NCBI GenBank assembly: GCA_022563535.1 | Contig: JADFNE010000012.1 | Location: 21,823-85,822, forward strand | Origin: Myxococcales bacterium | Lineage (GTDB): Bacteria; Myxococcota_A; UBA9160; UBA4427 | Length of the DNA stretch: 64,000 nt | Reading direction: 5' to 3' | Shown here: positions 33,339 through 43,073 of the stretch, piece by piece | Numbering within the stretch: the first letter of the stretch is position 1 | How the letters are laid out: each line of letters starts with the position of its first letter | Notes under the pieces: model-generated | The model's database searches: none | Told to the model about the DNA's origin: nothing | The model's input: the letters and a program-made list of their open reading frames with translations, nothing else | Program-made: the position numbers and the translations under genes

Positions 33339-34898
33339 GTGAACACTCCGTCGACCCACGATTCAAACTCGACGACGAGCGAGCCTGGCCGTTGGCACAT
33401 ACCCGCCCTGATCTGTCTCAGCACGTTTTGGGAATCGCTGTTCATCTTGAAGGGCAGCAACCTGCTCGATGAAGGTTGGGCGCTCTACGCCGGCATGCAA
33501 CTTGGAATGGGCCGGCATCTCTACGACGAAATCTCTTGGGTCTTCCCCCCCGGCCACGCACTTCCGGCCTGGCTGGGTCACGCGCTGGATCCACAAGGGG
33601 TGGTGGTTCCTCGACTCATCTATGCCGCGTTTACGGTGGCACTGTGCGTTTCGCTCTATTTGCTCGGCCGCAAGATCATGCCCGCGAGGTTCGCGTTTCT
33701 GGGCGCTGCCCTGCTCGCCGTCGCTGCACCGCGTTCACACATGATGCATTTGCTCTACGGCTATCGCTACATGGTATTCGCGGTAGCAGTCCTGCTCGCC
33801 TATTCGATTCGTCTCGAAACAGGCCGCCGGTCGTGGATCTTCATCGCCGGAATCCTGGCCGGGGTGGCTCTCTACTTTCGAGTGACTCCGGCATTCGCGG
33901 TGAGCGTTGGGCTCGGAATCGCGGTGTTGACCCAGGACGGTGGATGGCGAAGTTGGCTACAGGACTGGCTTCTCTACGCAGCAGGCTTGATCCTCGTGAT
34001 CGCTCCGGTACTGGGCTACTTCGCCACGACGGTTGGCATCGAACGCGTCTTTCAAGAAGTCATCCTTCATCCCATGGCGATGCTCCAACCGCTAGCGGTT
34101 CCCGAGTTGGCCATTCCCGACTGGTCGAGCCGCACCGCAATCGCCGAGGCCTGGCGGGTGCTCTCACTCCGCCTCTACCTGCTTCTTTATTTGGGCTTTG
34201 CCGTGTCGCTGGTCATGTCCTTCACCCGCGCTCGCCGTCGCGGGCAAACTTTCGAGTCGACCCTGCTGGTCGCCATCGTAATTTGGGGCAGCGTATTCTT
34301 CCTTCGCTCATTCGGCCGCGCCGACGAAGCCCATATGGACACGACCCTGCCCCCGATCTGCCTGATGATCGCACTCTTTGTCAGCCACTCCTTCGACAAG
34401 CTCAGGCACCGGTTCACTACACCCCGCAGCGCAGAGCTCGCTGCACCGATCGCAGTCGGGTTGGTGTTCGTGATCTGGGTGCTGCTACTGGCGAGCGATC
34501 GCTATCCCCTGCCCCACCGGTTTGAGAGCACCGGTCTTCCGCGCAGAGTGACATCGGGTGTCGAGTTGATCGAGAAGCACACCCGGCCTGGCGATATCAT
34601 TCTGGATCTCTCGACCGCGCCCATGTTTCACGCGCTCACGGGTAGACCGGGGCCCGGTCGATCTGACATCATCATGCCGGGAACATTCATGCACGAATCG
34701 GATCAGGTAGAATTTTTGATGCGGCTCGAAGCAGAACCGCCGGCGGCGGTGCTATGGCCGGTGCGACACTTCGACGACATGGTGAGTCGATCCGCCAGAG
34801 CCGTCGCACCCGATGTCGTCGCCTGGGTTCAAACGCGATACCGACCCGTCAAGAAGACCAACAAATTCCAGCTCTGGCTCCCGCGGCAAATGCGATGA
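33339..34898 (+). CDS. Polytopic membrane protein, GT-C glycosyltransferase-like
   Basis: A 519-residue integral membrane protein with about ten helices. The first external loop reads SNLLDEGWALYAGMQLGMGR and DEISWVFPPGHALPAWL, the acidic-then-aromatic pattern seen in GT-C enzymes such as ArnT/PMT relatives. The GTG at 33339 is supported by GGAGAAGAAG a few bases upstream. The C-terminal part (VELIEKHTRPGDIILDLSTA; VEFLMRLEAEPPAAVLWPV) forms a soluble domain. Its stop overlaps the ATG of the next GT-C-like gene. Probably transfers a sugar from a polyprenyl donor in the periplasm; specific activity unknown. Confidence 0.75.
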   Translation: MNTPSTHDSNSTTSEPGRWHIPALICLSTFWESLFILKGSNLLDEGWALYAGMQLGMGRHLYDEISWVFPPGHALPAWLGHALDPQGVVVPRLIYAAFTVALCVSLYLLGRKIMPARFAFLGAALLAVAAPRSHMMHLLYGYRYMVFAVAVLLAYSIRLETGRRSWIFIAGILAGVALYFRVTPAFAVSVGLGIAVLTQDGGWRSWLQDWLLYAAGLILVIAPVLGYFATTVGIERVFQEVILHPMAMLQPLAVPELAIPDWSSRTAIAEAWRVLSLRLYLLLYLGFAVSLVMSFTRARRRGQTFESTLLVAIVIWGSVFFLRSFGRADEAHMDTTLPPICLMIALFVSHSFDKLRHRFTTPRSAELAAPIAVGLVFVIWVLLLASDRYPLPHRFESTGLPRRVTSGVELIEKHTRPGDIILDLSTAPMFHALTGRPGPGRSDIIMPGTFMHESDQVEFLMRLEAEPPAAVLWPVRHFDDMVSRSARAVAPDVVAWVQTRYRPVKKTNKFQLWLPRQMR

Positions 34899-36628
34899 AC
34901 GATCAAGCGACAGCACAGCCAAAGGCTTCAATGGATCGCAGCGATTGGCTCTGCCTGGGCGGCCTGCTGTTTGTCCTGTTCGCCACTCGGATCGTCTGGA
35001 TCCTCTGGAATCCAGAAGCAACTATGTATTGGGAAGAAGACTATCGCTGGGTGGTGGCGCGCGAAATCATTGCGGGCCCGCACCAACCGGTCTTCGACTA
35101 CCAGGCGGACAACTACCAAGGCGGCTCACTGGTCTTGATCGGTCTCATCACCGGGATGTTTGCGGTGTTTGGAGAAACGCTTCTCAGTCTCAAGTTGGCC
35201 CCGCTCGCCTTTGCGGGCGCAACCCTCGCCGCCATCTACACCTTGGGGCGCCTTTGGTTTGGTCGGCGCACCGCCCTGATCGCGGCAGGCGGTTATCTCC
35301 TCGGTCCGCCCCTGTTGGTGCACTCGGCGCTGATCCCGATGGGCAGCCACGGCGAATCCGCCCTCTTTAGCCTGGTGCAAATCATCTGCTTCCTGGGAAT
35401 CCTGTCGCGACGCTGGCACACACCGCGCGGTTGGGCCGCACTTGGATTCGTTTCAGGGCTCGGCCTCTGGTTCTGTTACACGTCGGGACTCAGTCTTGCG
35501 GCTTGCGGAGTGACCTGGTTGATCCTCGAAGGAATCCCGAAGCCCCGCCTGCTGCTGGCCGCGACCGGGGGAGCGTTGCTCGGTCTGATCCCGTGGATTG
35601 CCTACAACTTGCAAAACGATTTCACGGGACTCTCGCGACTGCTCGAAATATTCGGCGTCGGGGATCCGATCGACGCGTGGGTAGCTCAGGGACCGCTCGA
35701 AAAGTTCTTCGACCTGATCTTTCGCGACCTTCCCATTGGAATGCTCGACCCGTTCGCCGATCTGGACAGGCTCGGCCATCCCATTCTCACCACAACCCTC
35801 GTATTCGCCTTCTACATCCCCGTTGTAATCGCCCTGGCGGCAGGCCTGGGCAGGGTCATGGGCGTGCTGAAAGCGGGCCCGAGGAAAACGGCAGCGGATG
35901 TGGCGTCGGAACACCGACGCAGTGAGTTCGTGTTTTTCGTGTATGCGCTCATCTTCCTCGCGGCTTATCTGGGTTCGAGTTTCGCGATCGAACCCGACAA
36001 GGGTGCGCACGCGTACCGGCTCTTGCTCCCGCTCGTAATCATGATGTGGGTTCCAGTGGCGATCTCACTGTCGCGCGCATTCGACGACCCGAGCTTCGCA
36101 AAGAACGCGGCCACGATCGGGCTCGCTCTCACCCTCGTCTCCTGCACCGTCTCGAGCGTCGCCCTCGCGATACGAGATCCCGGCAAAGACCGGTTCGGCA
36201 CCGACATGATGGATCACGTTTACCGCGGCAATCTCGTGCGCGGCGTTCTCCTCCACCGCAAGTACGAACAAGATCTCACGGTGGCCTTTGATCAGGCCCG
36301 CCGCATTCCGGGGATGAAGGAGCGATTCCGGATCTTTGAGGGAATCGGCTGGGGCATCGAGTACCGCTATGAAGGTTCCGGCCAAATCACGCCGTTTCTC
36401 GCAGCGGTAAACGAACTACAATTCGGAGAGCACGTGGCCGTTCTCGCGGGTTTGATCTGGGCGACCGAGACCCGGGTTTCGACCCTCGAAGAGAGCGTTG
36501 CCAGCGGAGAGGGGACTCCTCGAGACGGTGACCAGTTGCATAGATTGACGAAGTTGAAGGCAATGCTCGAAAAGCGATGGCGTCTCGTGCCGATCCGCTA
36601 CCGACACTCCGACCAAATCCTCTACTGA
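34895..36628 (+). CDS. Dolichyl-phosphate-mannose/ArnT-like GT-C membrane glycosyltransferase
   Basis: A 577-residue integral membrane protein. After the first helix (WLCLGGLLFVLFATRIVWIL) comes an external loop with YWEEDYRWVVAREIIAGPHQ and FDYQADNYQGGSLVLIGLIT, which has the acidic pair expected of GT-C catalytic loop 1. Further helices follow (LAPLAFAGATLAAIYTLGRL; RTALIAAGGYLLGPPLLVHS). The ATG at 34895 overlaps the previous stop codon (ATGA), so the two GT-C-like proteins are translated together and may form a complex or act in series. The C-terminal roughly 120 residues are soluble. It may also be an O-antigen or protein glycosyltransferase; donor and acceptor are unknown. Confidence 0.78.
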   Translation: MNDQATAQPKASMDRSDWLCLGGLLFVLFATRIVWILWNPEATMYWEEDYRWVVAREIIAGPHQPVFDYQADNYQGGSLVLIGLITGMFAVFGETLLSLKLAPLAFAGATLAAIYTLGRLWFGRRTALIAAGGYLLGPPLLVHSALIPMGSHGESALFSLVQIICFLGILSRRWHTPRGWAALGFVSGLGLWFCYTSGLSLAACGVTWLILEGIPKPRLLLAATGGALLGLIPWIAYNLQNDFTGLSRLLEIFGVGDPIDAWVAQGPLEKFFDLIFRDLPIGMLDPFADLDRLGHPILTTTLVFAFYIPVVIALAAGLGRVMGVLKAGPRKTAADVASEHRRSEFVFFVYALIFLAAYLGSSFAIEPDKGAHAYRLLLPLVIMMWVPVAISLSRAFDDPSFAKNAATIGLALTLVSCTVSSVALAIRDPGKDRFGTDMMDHVYRGNLVRGVLLHRKYEQDLTVAFDQARRIPGMKERFRIFEGIGWGIEYRYEGSGQITPFLAAVNELQFGEHVAVLAGLIWATETRVSTLEESVASGEGTPRDGDQLHRLTKLKAMLEKRWRLVPIRYRHSDQILY

Positions 36629-36650
36629 GGCGACACAACTGCCAGGTTGG

Positions 36651-38150
36651 TCATTCGGGCTCGGCCGGCGCGGCCGTGGCTTCGTCGTCGAGCGTCTCGA
36701 TCTCGGCTTCCAGGATGAACTGGTAGGCGAAGAGTTCCGGCCACATTCGCGCCATCAGATGATACACCCCAGCAACTCGCTGAACCCAGACGCTGCGCCC
36801 CGTCGACTGGAACACGACTTCGAAGGGCAGACTCGTACAGCGCTCCTCGAGCACGTGAAAGCCCGCGCGTTCGACCTCGCGCCGAAAGGTGTCGCGTGTG
36901 TAGAGATGAACATGGGTGCGATCGAGAATGCCGCGGGGGCCGTATTCGAAACGGCCGACCACGAGAGAAAGCCGGTAGAACCACAGGGCGATATTGCCCG
37001 TCGATATGATCAGCCGACCCCCTTCCTTCAGATAGCGGCGGGCGCTGCGGATCAACTGGGTCCGGTTCTTGACGTGTTCAATCACGTCTGCGACGACGAC
37101 GTAGTCGAAAATACGACCGAGGGGCAGCTCACACGGCTCTTCGAGATCTCTCTGGAAGTACTCGGACAACTCGGCCGCGACGTTGGCAGCAGGCTGCACA
37201 TCCACTCCCGTGACCTTGACCGACTTTTCGAGCAACGGTCGGGCGAGCAGGCCCTGGGAACATCCGAGATCGAGGACCAGCGTGTTGGGTTTGATCGAAT
37301 CGATGATCTGCATATGCGAACCAGTCGAGCTGTACTTGAGTGTGTAGTGGATATCGTGGTCGATGATGTACTGACCACGTCTGGTCACGTGCAGCTGGTG
37401 GAGTCGATAACCCACCGCCGCAATGGTGCTGCGATAGACCCCGCGCAGGCGCTCGCCAAAATGATCCCATTCGTTCCAACCGCCGGCTGTGGCGATCTCG
37501 CGGATCCCAATCCCCAGGCCGCGACACTGAATCAGCAGTTCGGTGTCGAAAGTGCGGTCGTCTGCATTGAGCTGAAACGGAAGAACCCTCAGCGCCTCCA
37601 TCGGATAGATGCGAAAACTCGATTGATAATCTCGCATGCCCAGTTTCAAGATCCGTTCGTGCAAACTCGTACCGAGACTCCGATCCGATTTTTCGATGGC
37701 CGTGTTCGGTCTCGCAGCAATGATCAGATCCGCCGGGTGGGAGTCCGCGTCCCTCAATAATTCGGGCAGGGCATCCACAGGATGCCGGTTCTCGGCTCGC
37801 AGGCAGATCACATGAGTAAAGTCACGTGCGATTGCGTATTCGAAGGCAGCCTTGCGGGCGTCTCCGTACGCGTAATCCCGGGGATTTCGGTGAAACCGGA
37901 GCGGCACCCGGCAGCTGCGAGTCATCTCGGCTTGAAACTCTGCAGGCCAGGCCAGCGATCGCTCGTGCACCACGAGGATCTCGGACAAGCGTTCGAGAGC
38001 CGCGTCGGGAAGACTTGCGATCAGCGTCGAAAGCGACTCCGGTCGAAGGCAGTCGAAGATACAAAGCACCGTCCTGCTGCGCGTACCCACGGCTGACGGG
38101 TCTGAATCTCTCGCATCTGGTTCAGAACTCGAGACGGTCGTCGGAACCAT
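36651..38150 (-). CDS. Degenerate family 2 glycosyltransferase domain fused to a SAM methyltransferase
   Basis: A 499-residue paralogue of the fusion at 26564-28132. The C-terminal methyltransferase is well conserved: LVLDLGCSQGLLARPLLEKS, VKVTGVDVQPAANVAAELSE, VVADVIEHVKNRTQLIRSAR and YGPRGILDRTHVHLYTRDTF. The N-terminal GT-A-like region keeps fold features (SSFRIYPMEALRVLPFQLNA, DDRTFDTELLIQCR). It has lost the acidic sites: ILVVHERSLAW replaces the usual DD motif, and ICLRAENRHPVDALP replaces the GD pair. I placed the start at the ATG 38150, after AGGAGG but with long spacing; upstream frame has no domain. It is convergent with the GT-C pair and divergent from the sulfatase-fold gene. Confidence 0.82.
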   Translation of the reverse strand: MVPTTVSSSEPDARDSDPSAVGTRSRTVLCIFDCLRPESLSTLIASLPDAALERLSEILVVHERSLAWPAEFQAEMTRSCRVPLRFHRNPRDYAYGDARKAAFEYAIARDFTHVICLRAENRHPVDALPELLRDADSHPADLIIAARPNTAIEKSDRSLGTSLHERILKLGMRDYQSSFRIYPMEALRVLPFQLNADDRTFDTELLIQCRGLGIGIREIATAGGWNEWDHFGERLRGVYRSTIAAVGYRLHQLHVTRRGQYIIDHDIHYTLKYSSTGSHMQIIDSIKPNTLVLDLGCSQGLLARPLLEKSVKVTGVDVQPAANVAAELSEYFQRDLEEPCELPLGRIFDYVVVADVIEHVKNRTQLIRSARRYLKEGGRLIISTGNIALWFYRLSLVVGRFEYGPRGILDRTHVHLYTRDTFRREVERAGFHVLEERCTSLPFEVVFQSTGRSVWVQRVAGVYHLMARMWPELFAYQFILEAEIETLDDEATAAPAEPE

Positions 38151-38256
38151 GTTGTCCAGCTCACTTCCCTCCTGCGCGCGCGAGGATACCGGACCGGATT
38201 GATCGATACGAGGAACGTTTAGGGCTAGAATCCCGATCGGGAGATCATCGATAGCC

Positions 38257-39516
38257 ATGTGGCGACGGGGCTTGACCGGGCTGACGATCGCCCTTGTGCT
38301 AATGGGTTGCGAGCCAGCGCCGACCCCGAGCGCGGGGCCGGAGCGGATCCTATTGATCGTGGTCGACACCTTGAGACGCGATCACGTGTCGTCATACGCA
38401 AGTACAGTCAAGACTCCGAACATCGATCGACTGGCGGTGGGCGGACAGGTCTTCCAGAACGCGGTGTCGGCCTTTCATTCCACCACGATGTCGATGGCGG
38501 CTTTGTTTTCCGGCCAGACGCCAAGCATTGAGTTTGGCGACGCCCGCGCGGCGCTCGACTGGAATACCTTTGCCTCCTGCGGAATGTCGCGTTTCGCACA
38601 GGACTTGGGGGACGACGCCTGCGTACCCAACGCGGTCCAGACCCTGGCCGAGGATCTGCGCGCCGCGGGATACTGGACGGTCGGAATCGTCTCCAACAAG
38701 CTGCTGTTTCGACCCTACGGATACGATCAGGGTTTTGACGAGTGGGTCGAGGTTGGACATGGCCCAGACGACATGCAGCTCAATGCCAGTCAGTTTGCCA
38801 GGATCCGAACCGCCCAGCACGTCAACAAGAACGTCTACAACACCCTCGCAAACCGCAAGAGCGACCGTTTTTTTCTCTACATCCACTATATCGATGTGCA
38901 CGACTGGATCCTCTTCAACATCTCCTACGCAGAAAGTGTCCGCCGCTTCGACAAGCATCTGGGCGAGCTCCTCGACACGCTCGAAAACGAAGGCCTGCTC
39001 GAAGACACGGCGATCGTATTCACCTCCGACCACGGCGAGATGTTGGTCGACCATCATCTCGACTTCGAAATTTCTCGCCACTACGGCAATCCCTCCTTCG
39101 AACCGCTACTGCGCGTGCCCCTGATCGTAACGCCTGCACTCGACAAAAGATCGGACGCGTTCATTCGCGGCCAGGATATCCGCGGCCTGGTGCTCGAGAT
39201 AGCGGGACTCGAGGGACGACGCGCGCCCGACCTCGAACCCGACGAATTGCTGATTACCGAGCGCTTCTATCAGACTTATCGTAAGGGCCATTGGAAGAGC
39301 ATGTGGGAGCGGAACCAAGAGCACCTCATGCTCTTCGATCTCGAGGCCGATCCAAACGAAACCCTCAACCTCGCAGGCGAGCGGACGGATATCTTGAAGG
39401 CGCATCGGAAACGGGTCGATGAGTTGGTGAAAAAGTTTTCGACAGAAAATCAGAGCACGCAACGATTGAGCAGCGAGGATCTGGATCGATTGCGGGCTTT
39501 GGGGTATTTGGAATAG
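38257..39516 (+). CDS. Sulfatase-fold lipoprotein lacking the canonical formylglycine motif
   Basis: A 419-residue lipoprotein: the N-terminal signal ends in LVLMGCEP (lipobox LMGC, Cys18). The alkaline phosphatase-superfamily metal strand is IVVDTLRRDHVSSYAS. The expected nucleophile region reads AFHSTTMSMAALFSGQTPS, so C/S-x-P-x-R is absent and a Thr76 stands at the aligned position, as in some phosphotransferase members. The TSDHGE metal motif (IVFTSDHGEMLVDHH) and FLYIHYIDVHDW are intact, and LFDLEADPNETLNLAGE closes the domain. It could be a transferase or phosphodiesterase acting on surface glycan phosphate. A sulfatase is less likely because no formylglycine site exists. Confidence 0.83.
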   Translation: MWRRGLTGLTIALVLMGCEPAPTPSAGPERILLIVVDTLRRDHVSSYASTVKTPNIDRLAVGGQVFQNAVSAFHSTTMSMAALFSGQTPSIEFGDARAALDWNTFASCGMSRFAQDLGDDACVPNAVQTLAEDLRAAGYWTVGIVSNKLLFRPYGYDQGFDEWVEVGHGPDDMQLNASQFARIRTAQHVNKNVYNTLANRKSDRFFLYIHYIDVHDWILFNISYAESVRRFDKHLGELLDTLENEGLLEDTAIVFTSDHGEMLVDHHLDFEISRHYGNPSFEPLLRVPLIVTPALDKRSDAFIRGQDIRGLVLEIAGLEGRRAPDLEPDELLITERFYQTYRKGHWKSMWERNQEHLMLFDLEADPNETLNLAGERTDILKAHRKRVDELVKKFSTENQSTQRLSSEDLDRLRALGYLE

Positions 39517-39532
39517 GTGGTACCGGGGAGAT

Positions 39533-41209
<1,677 letters not shown>

Positions 41210-41542
41210 GGATGTTCCCCTCTTGAGAATGAGTCCCGAAACATCGTGCTAAAAAACGTGATGGCGTGATGCCCCGGGGCCCGTGGCAACGAACGGATGA
41301 TTCGTTGCGGACCCAGTTTATCGAGGGCGCAGCTTTTCGCGAGGGTTCGCGGGTTAAAGACGAAGATCGACCCCGGTTCAGGGTGGTGAGAGTCGTTGTC
41401 ACGGGCCACAATGAGAACTCGGTGCAGCAACTCGGATCGTATCCGAGCGGCGGCTTGCGGCGCACCCAGTACATGCACGGTCTCGAGTCAGACCGAGCGA
41501 TCTCGAGAGAAAGGAACCTCCCCGATTTTCCGGAAGATATCG
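41210..41542 (+). other. Divergent upstream region of ettA and the TIGR03790 gene
   Basis: This 333-base gap has no supported gene. An exact eight-pair hairpin is present at 41286-41308: GCAACGAA, seven-base loop, TTCGTTGC. It could lie in the 5' leader of the TIGR03790 lipoprotein gene. The frame of that gene stays open upstream to 41396, but the signal peptide starts at 41543, after GGAAGA. I found no promoter that I would call with confidence. Confidence 0.5.
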
Positions 41543-43072
41543 ATGCTCTCCGCCCTTGCCTCGCTGTGTCTGATGATCAGCTCGTGTTCGGTCGCCGAGC
41601 GCAACAATGTCCTGGTGATTACCAACTCCGAAAGCCCGATTTCGGTCGCCATCGGAACCTACTACGCCAAGGCCCGCATGATTCCGAGCGAGAACGTCGT
41701 TCGCCTCAAGGTCCCCCTGCGCGATCCGAGGCTCGCGAACGTTGCGGACGAAACGATCACCGCCGCCCAATACGATGAACTGATTCGACAGCCCCTCGAG
41801 CGCCTGATCGAAGAACGCGGGTTGCGCGATACCATCGAAATCCTGGTCACCACCAAGGGCATTCCGTTGCGGGTCGACGGGCACGGACCGGGAATTGAAG
41901 ACTGGCTGCGCACCGCTTCACGAGCCTCCCTGGATGCCGAACTCTCGCTGCTTTTTTCAGACGGCGCCGGATCCGCGGGCGTCATCGATTCGATCAATCC
42001 GTTTTTTGACTCCCGGGAGTCGTTCCGCGAATTCCGAACGCGCAACCCCGACGCACCGCTTCACTACATGGTTGCGCGACTCACCGGCTACCAGAATGGT
42101 CTCGACGACGCCACGGGTTTGCCGCGTGACATCAAACACTTGATCGACGCATCAACCCGTTCCACGGACGATCCTTCGACTGCAATCTGGCTCCTCGACG
42201 AAGATCCCAGTCAAGATTTTGGACTCGCAATTGCCAATCGAATCTGGCTCGGTGCGACGGCGGACATATTGAGCGCCATGGGACTGAAGGTGCAACACGA
42301 TCGCAATACGGAGTTTATTTCCGGGGTAGATTCGATTGCGGGCTATGCGTCTTGGGGAAGCAACGACGGAAACGACGCGGGCAAGCCCTTTTATGGATTG
42401 ATTTCCGACAAGCGCTACCCGGGCACCTTCGCCCCGAGGAGTCTCACAAACGACTTCGTCAGCACCAGCGGTCGCAGCTTTATCTACCCGCCTAGATATG
42501 GACAGTCGCTGATTGCCGACCTGGTGCATCTCGGCGTCGCTGGGGCGACGGGCAACGTGTACGAACCCGCCCTGTCGGGAGTGCCCAGACCGCAAATTTT
42601 GCTTCCCAGCTACGCCGAAGGGTTGCGGGCAGTCGAAGCCTTCTACCGCAGCATCCCCTACCTGGGATGGATGAACATCTATGTCGGCGATCCTTTGATG
42701 ACCATCGCCAATCCACGCAAGCGACCTCCGGGTGATCGCGATTGCGACGGTGTTCCCGACGCCGTAGACAATTGCATCGATGTTCCGAATCCCGATCAAC
42801 GAGACACCAATGCCGACGGCTTTGGCAACATGTGCGACGCAGATGTAAACGGAGACGGGATCGTCACCACATCATGGGGTGCAATTTACCCTCTGACCAA
42901 GCGAGGCGACATCGAGTGGATCGCAATGTCGGCTCAAAATGGTCCGTATGACCCAAACTTTGATCTCGACGGAGATGGTGACGTAGACCACGACGACCTC
43001 TCGATCGCCCACTTCAATCTCTTCATGCAACCGGGGCCGAGCGCGCAGGCAGCCCGTCAGAACCGTGACTGA
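41543..43072 (+). CDS. TIGR03790 family lipoprotein with thrombospondin type 3 and dockerin-like repeats
   Basis: A 509-residue exported protein. The signal peptide ends in a lipobox (LCLMISSCSV). The TIGR03790 domain spans about residues 20-390: NNVLVITNSESPISVAIGTY, YYAKARMIPSENVVRLKVPL, IEILVTTKGIPLRVDGHGPG and GATGNVYEPALSGVPRPQIL. At the C-terminus is a thrombospondin type 3-like repeat (RDCDGVPDAVDNCIDVPNPD, followed by QRDTNADGFGNMCDADVNGD) and a further FDLDGDGDVDHDDLSIAHF that resembles a dockerin half. The DxDxD runs predict calcium binding. TIGR03790 proteins are of unknown function in several environmental bacteria. The calcium-binding tail suggests assembly at the cell surface. 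Confidence 0.85.
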   Translation: MLSALASLCLMISSCSVAERNNVLVITNSESPISVAIGTYYAKARMIPSENVVRLKVPLRDPRLANVADETITAAQYDELIRQPLERLIEERGLRDTIEILVTTKGIPLRVDGHGPGIEDWLRTASRASLDAELSLLFSDGAGSAGVIDSINPFFDSRESFREFRTRNPDAPLHYMVARLTGYQNGLDDATGLPRDIKHLIDASTRSTDDPSTAIWLLDEDPSQDFGLAIANRIWLGATADILSAMGLKVQHDRNTEFISGVDSIAGYASWGSNDGNDAGKPFYGLISDKRYPGTFAPRSLTNDFVSTSGRSFIYPPRYGQSLIADLVHLGVAGATGNVYEPALSGVPRPQILLPSYAEGLRAVEAFYRSIPYLGWMNIYVGDPLMTIANPRKRPPGDRDCDGVPDAVDNCIDVPNPDQRDTNADGFGNMCDADVNGDGIVTTSWGAIYPLTKRGDIEWIAMSAQNGPYDPNFDLDGDGDVDHDDLSIAHFNLFMQPGPSAQAARQNRD

Positions 43073-43073
43073 T

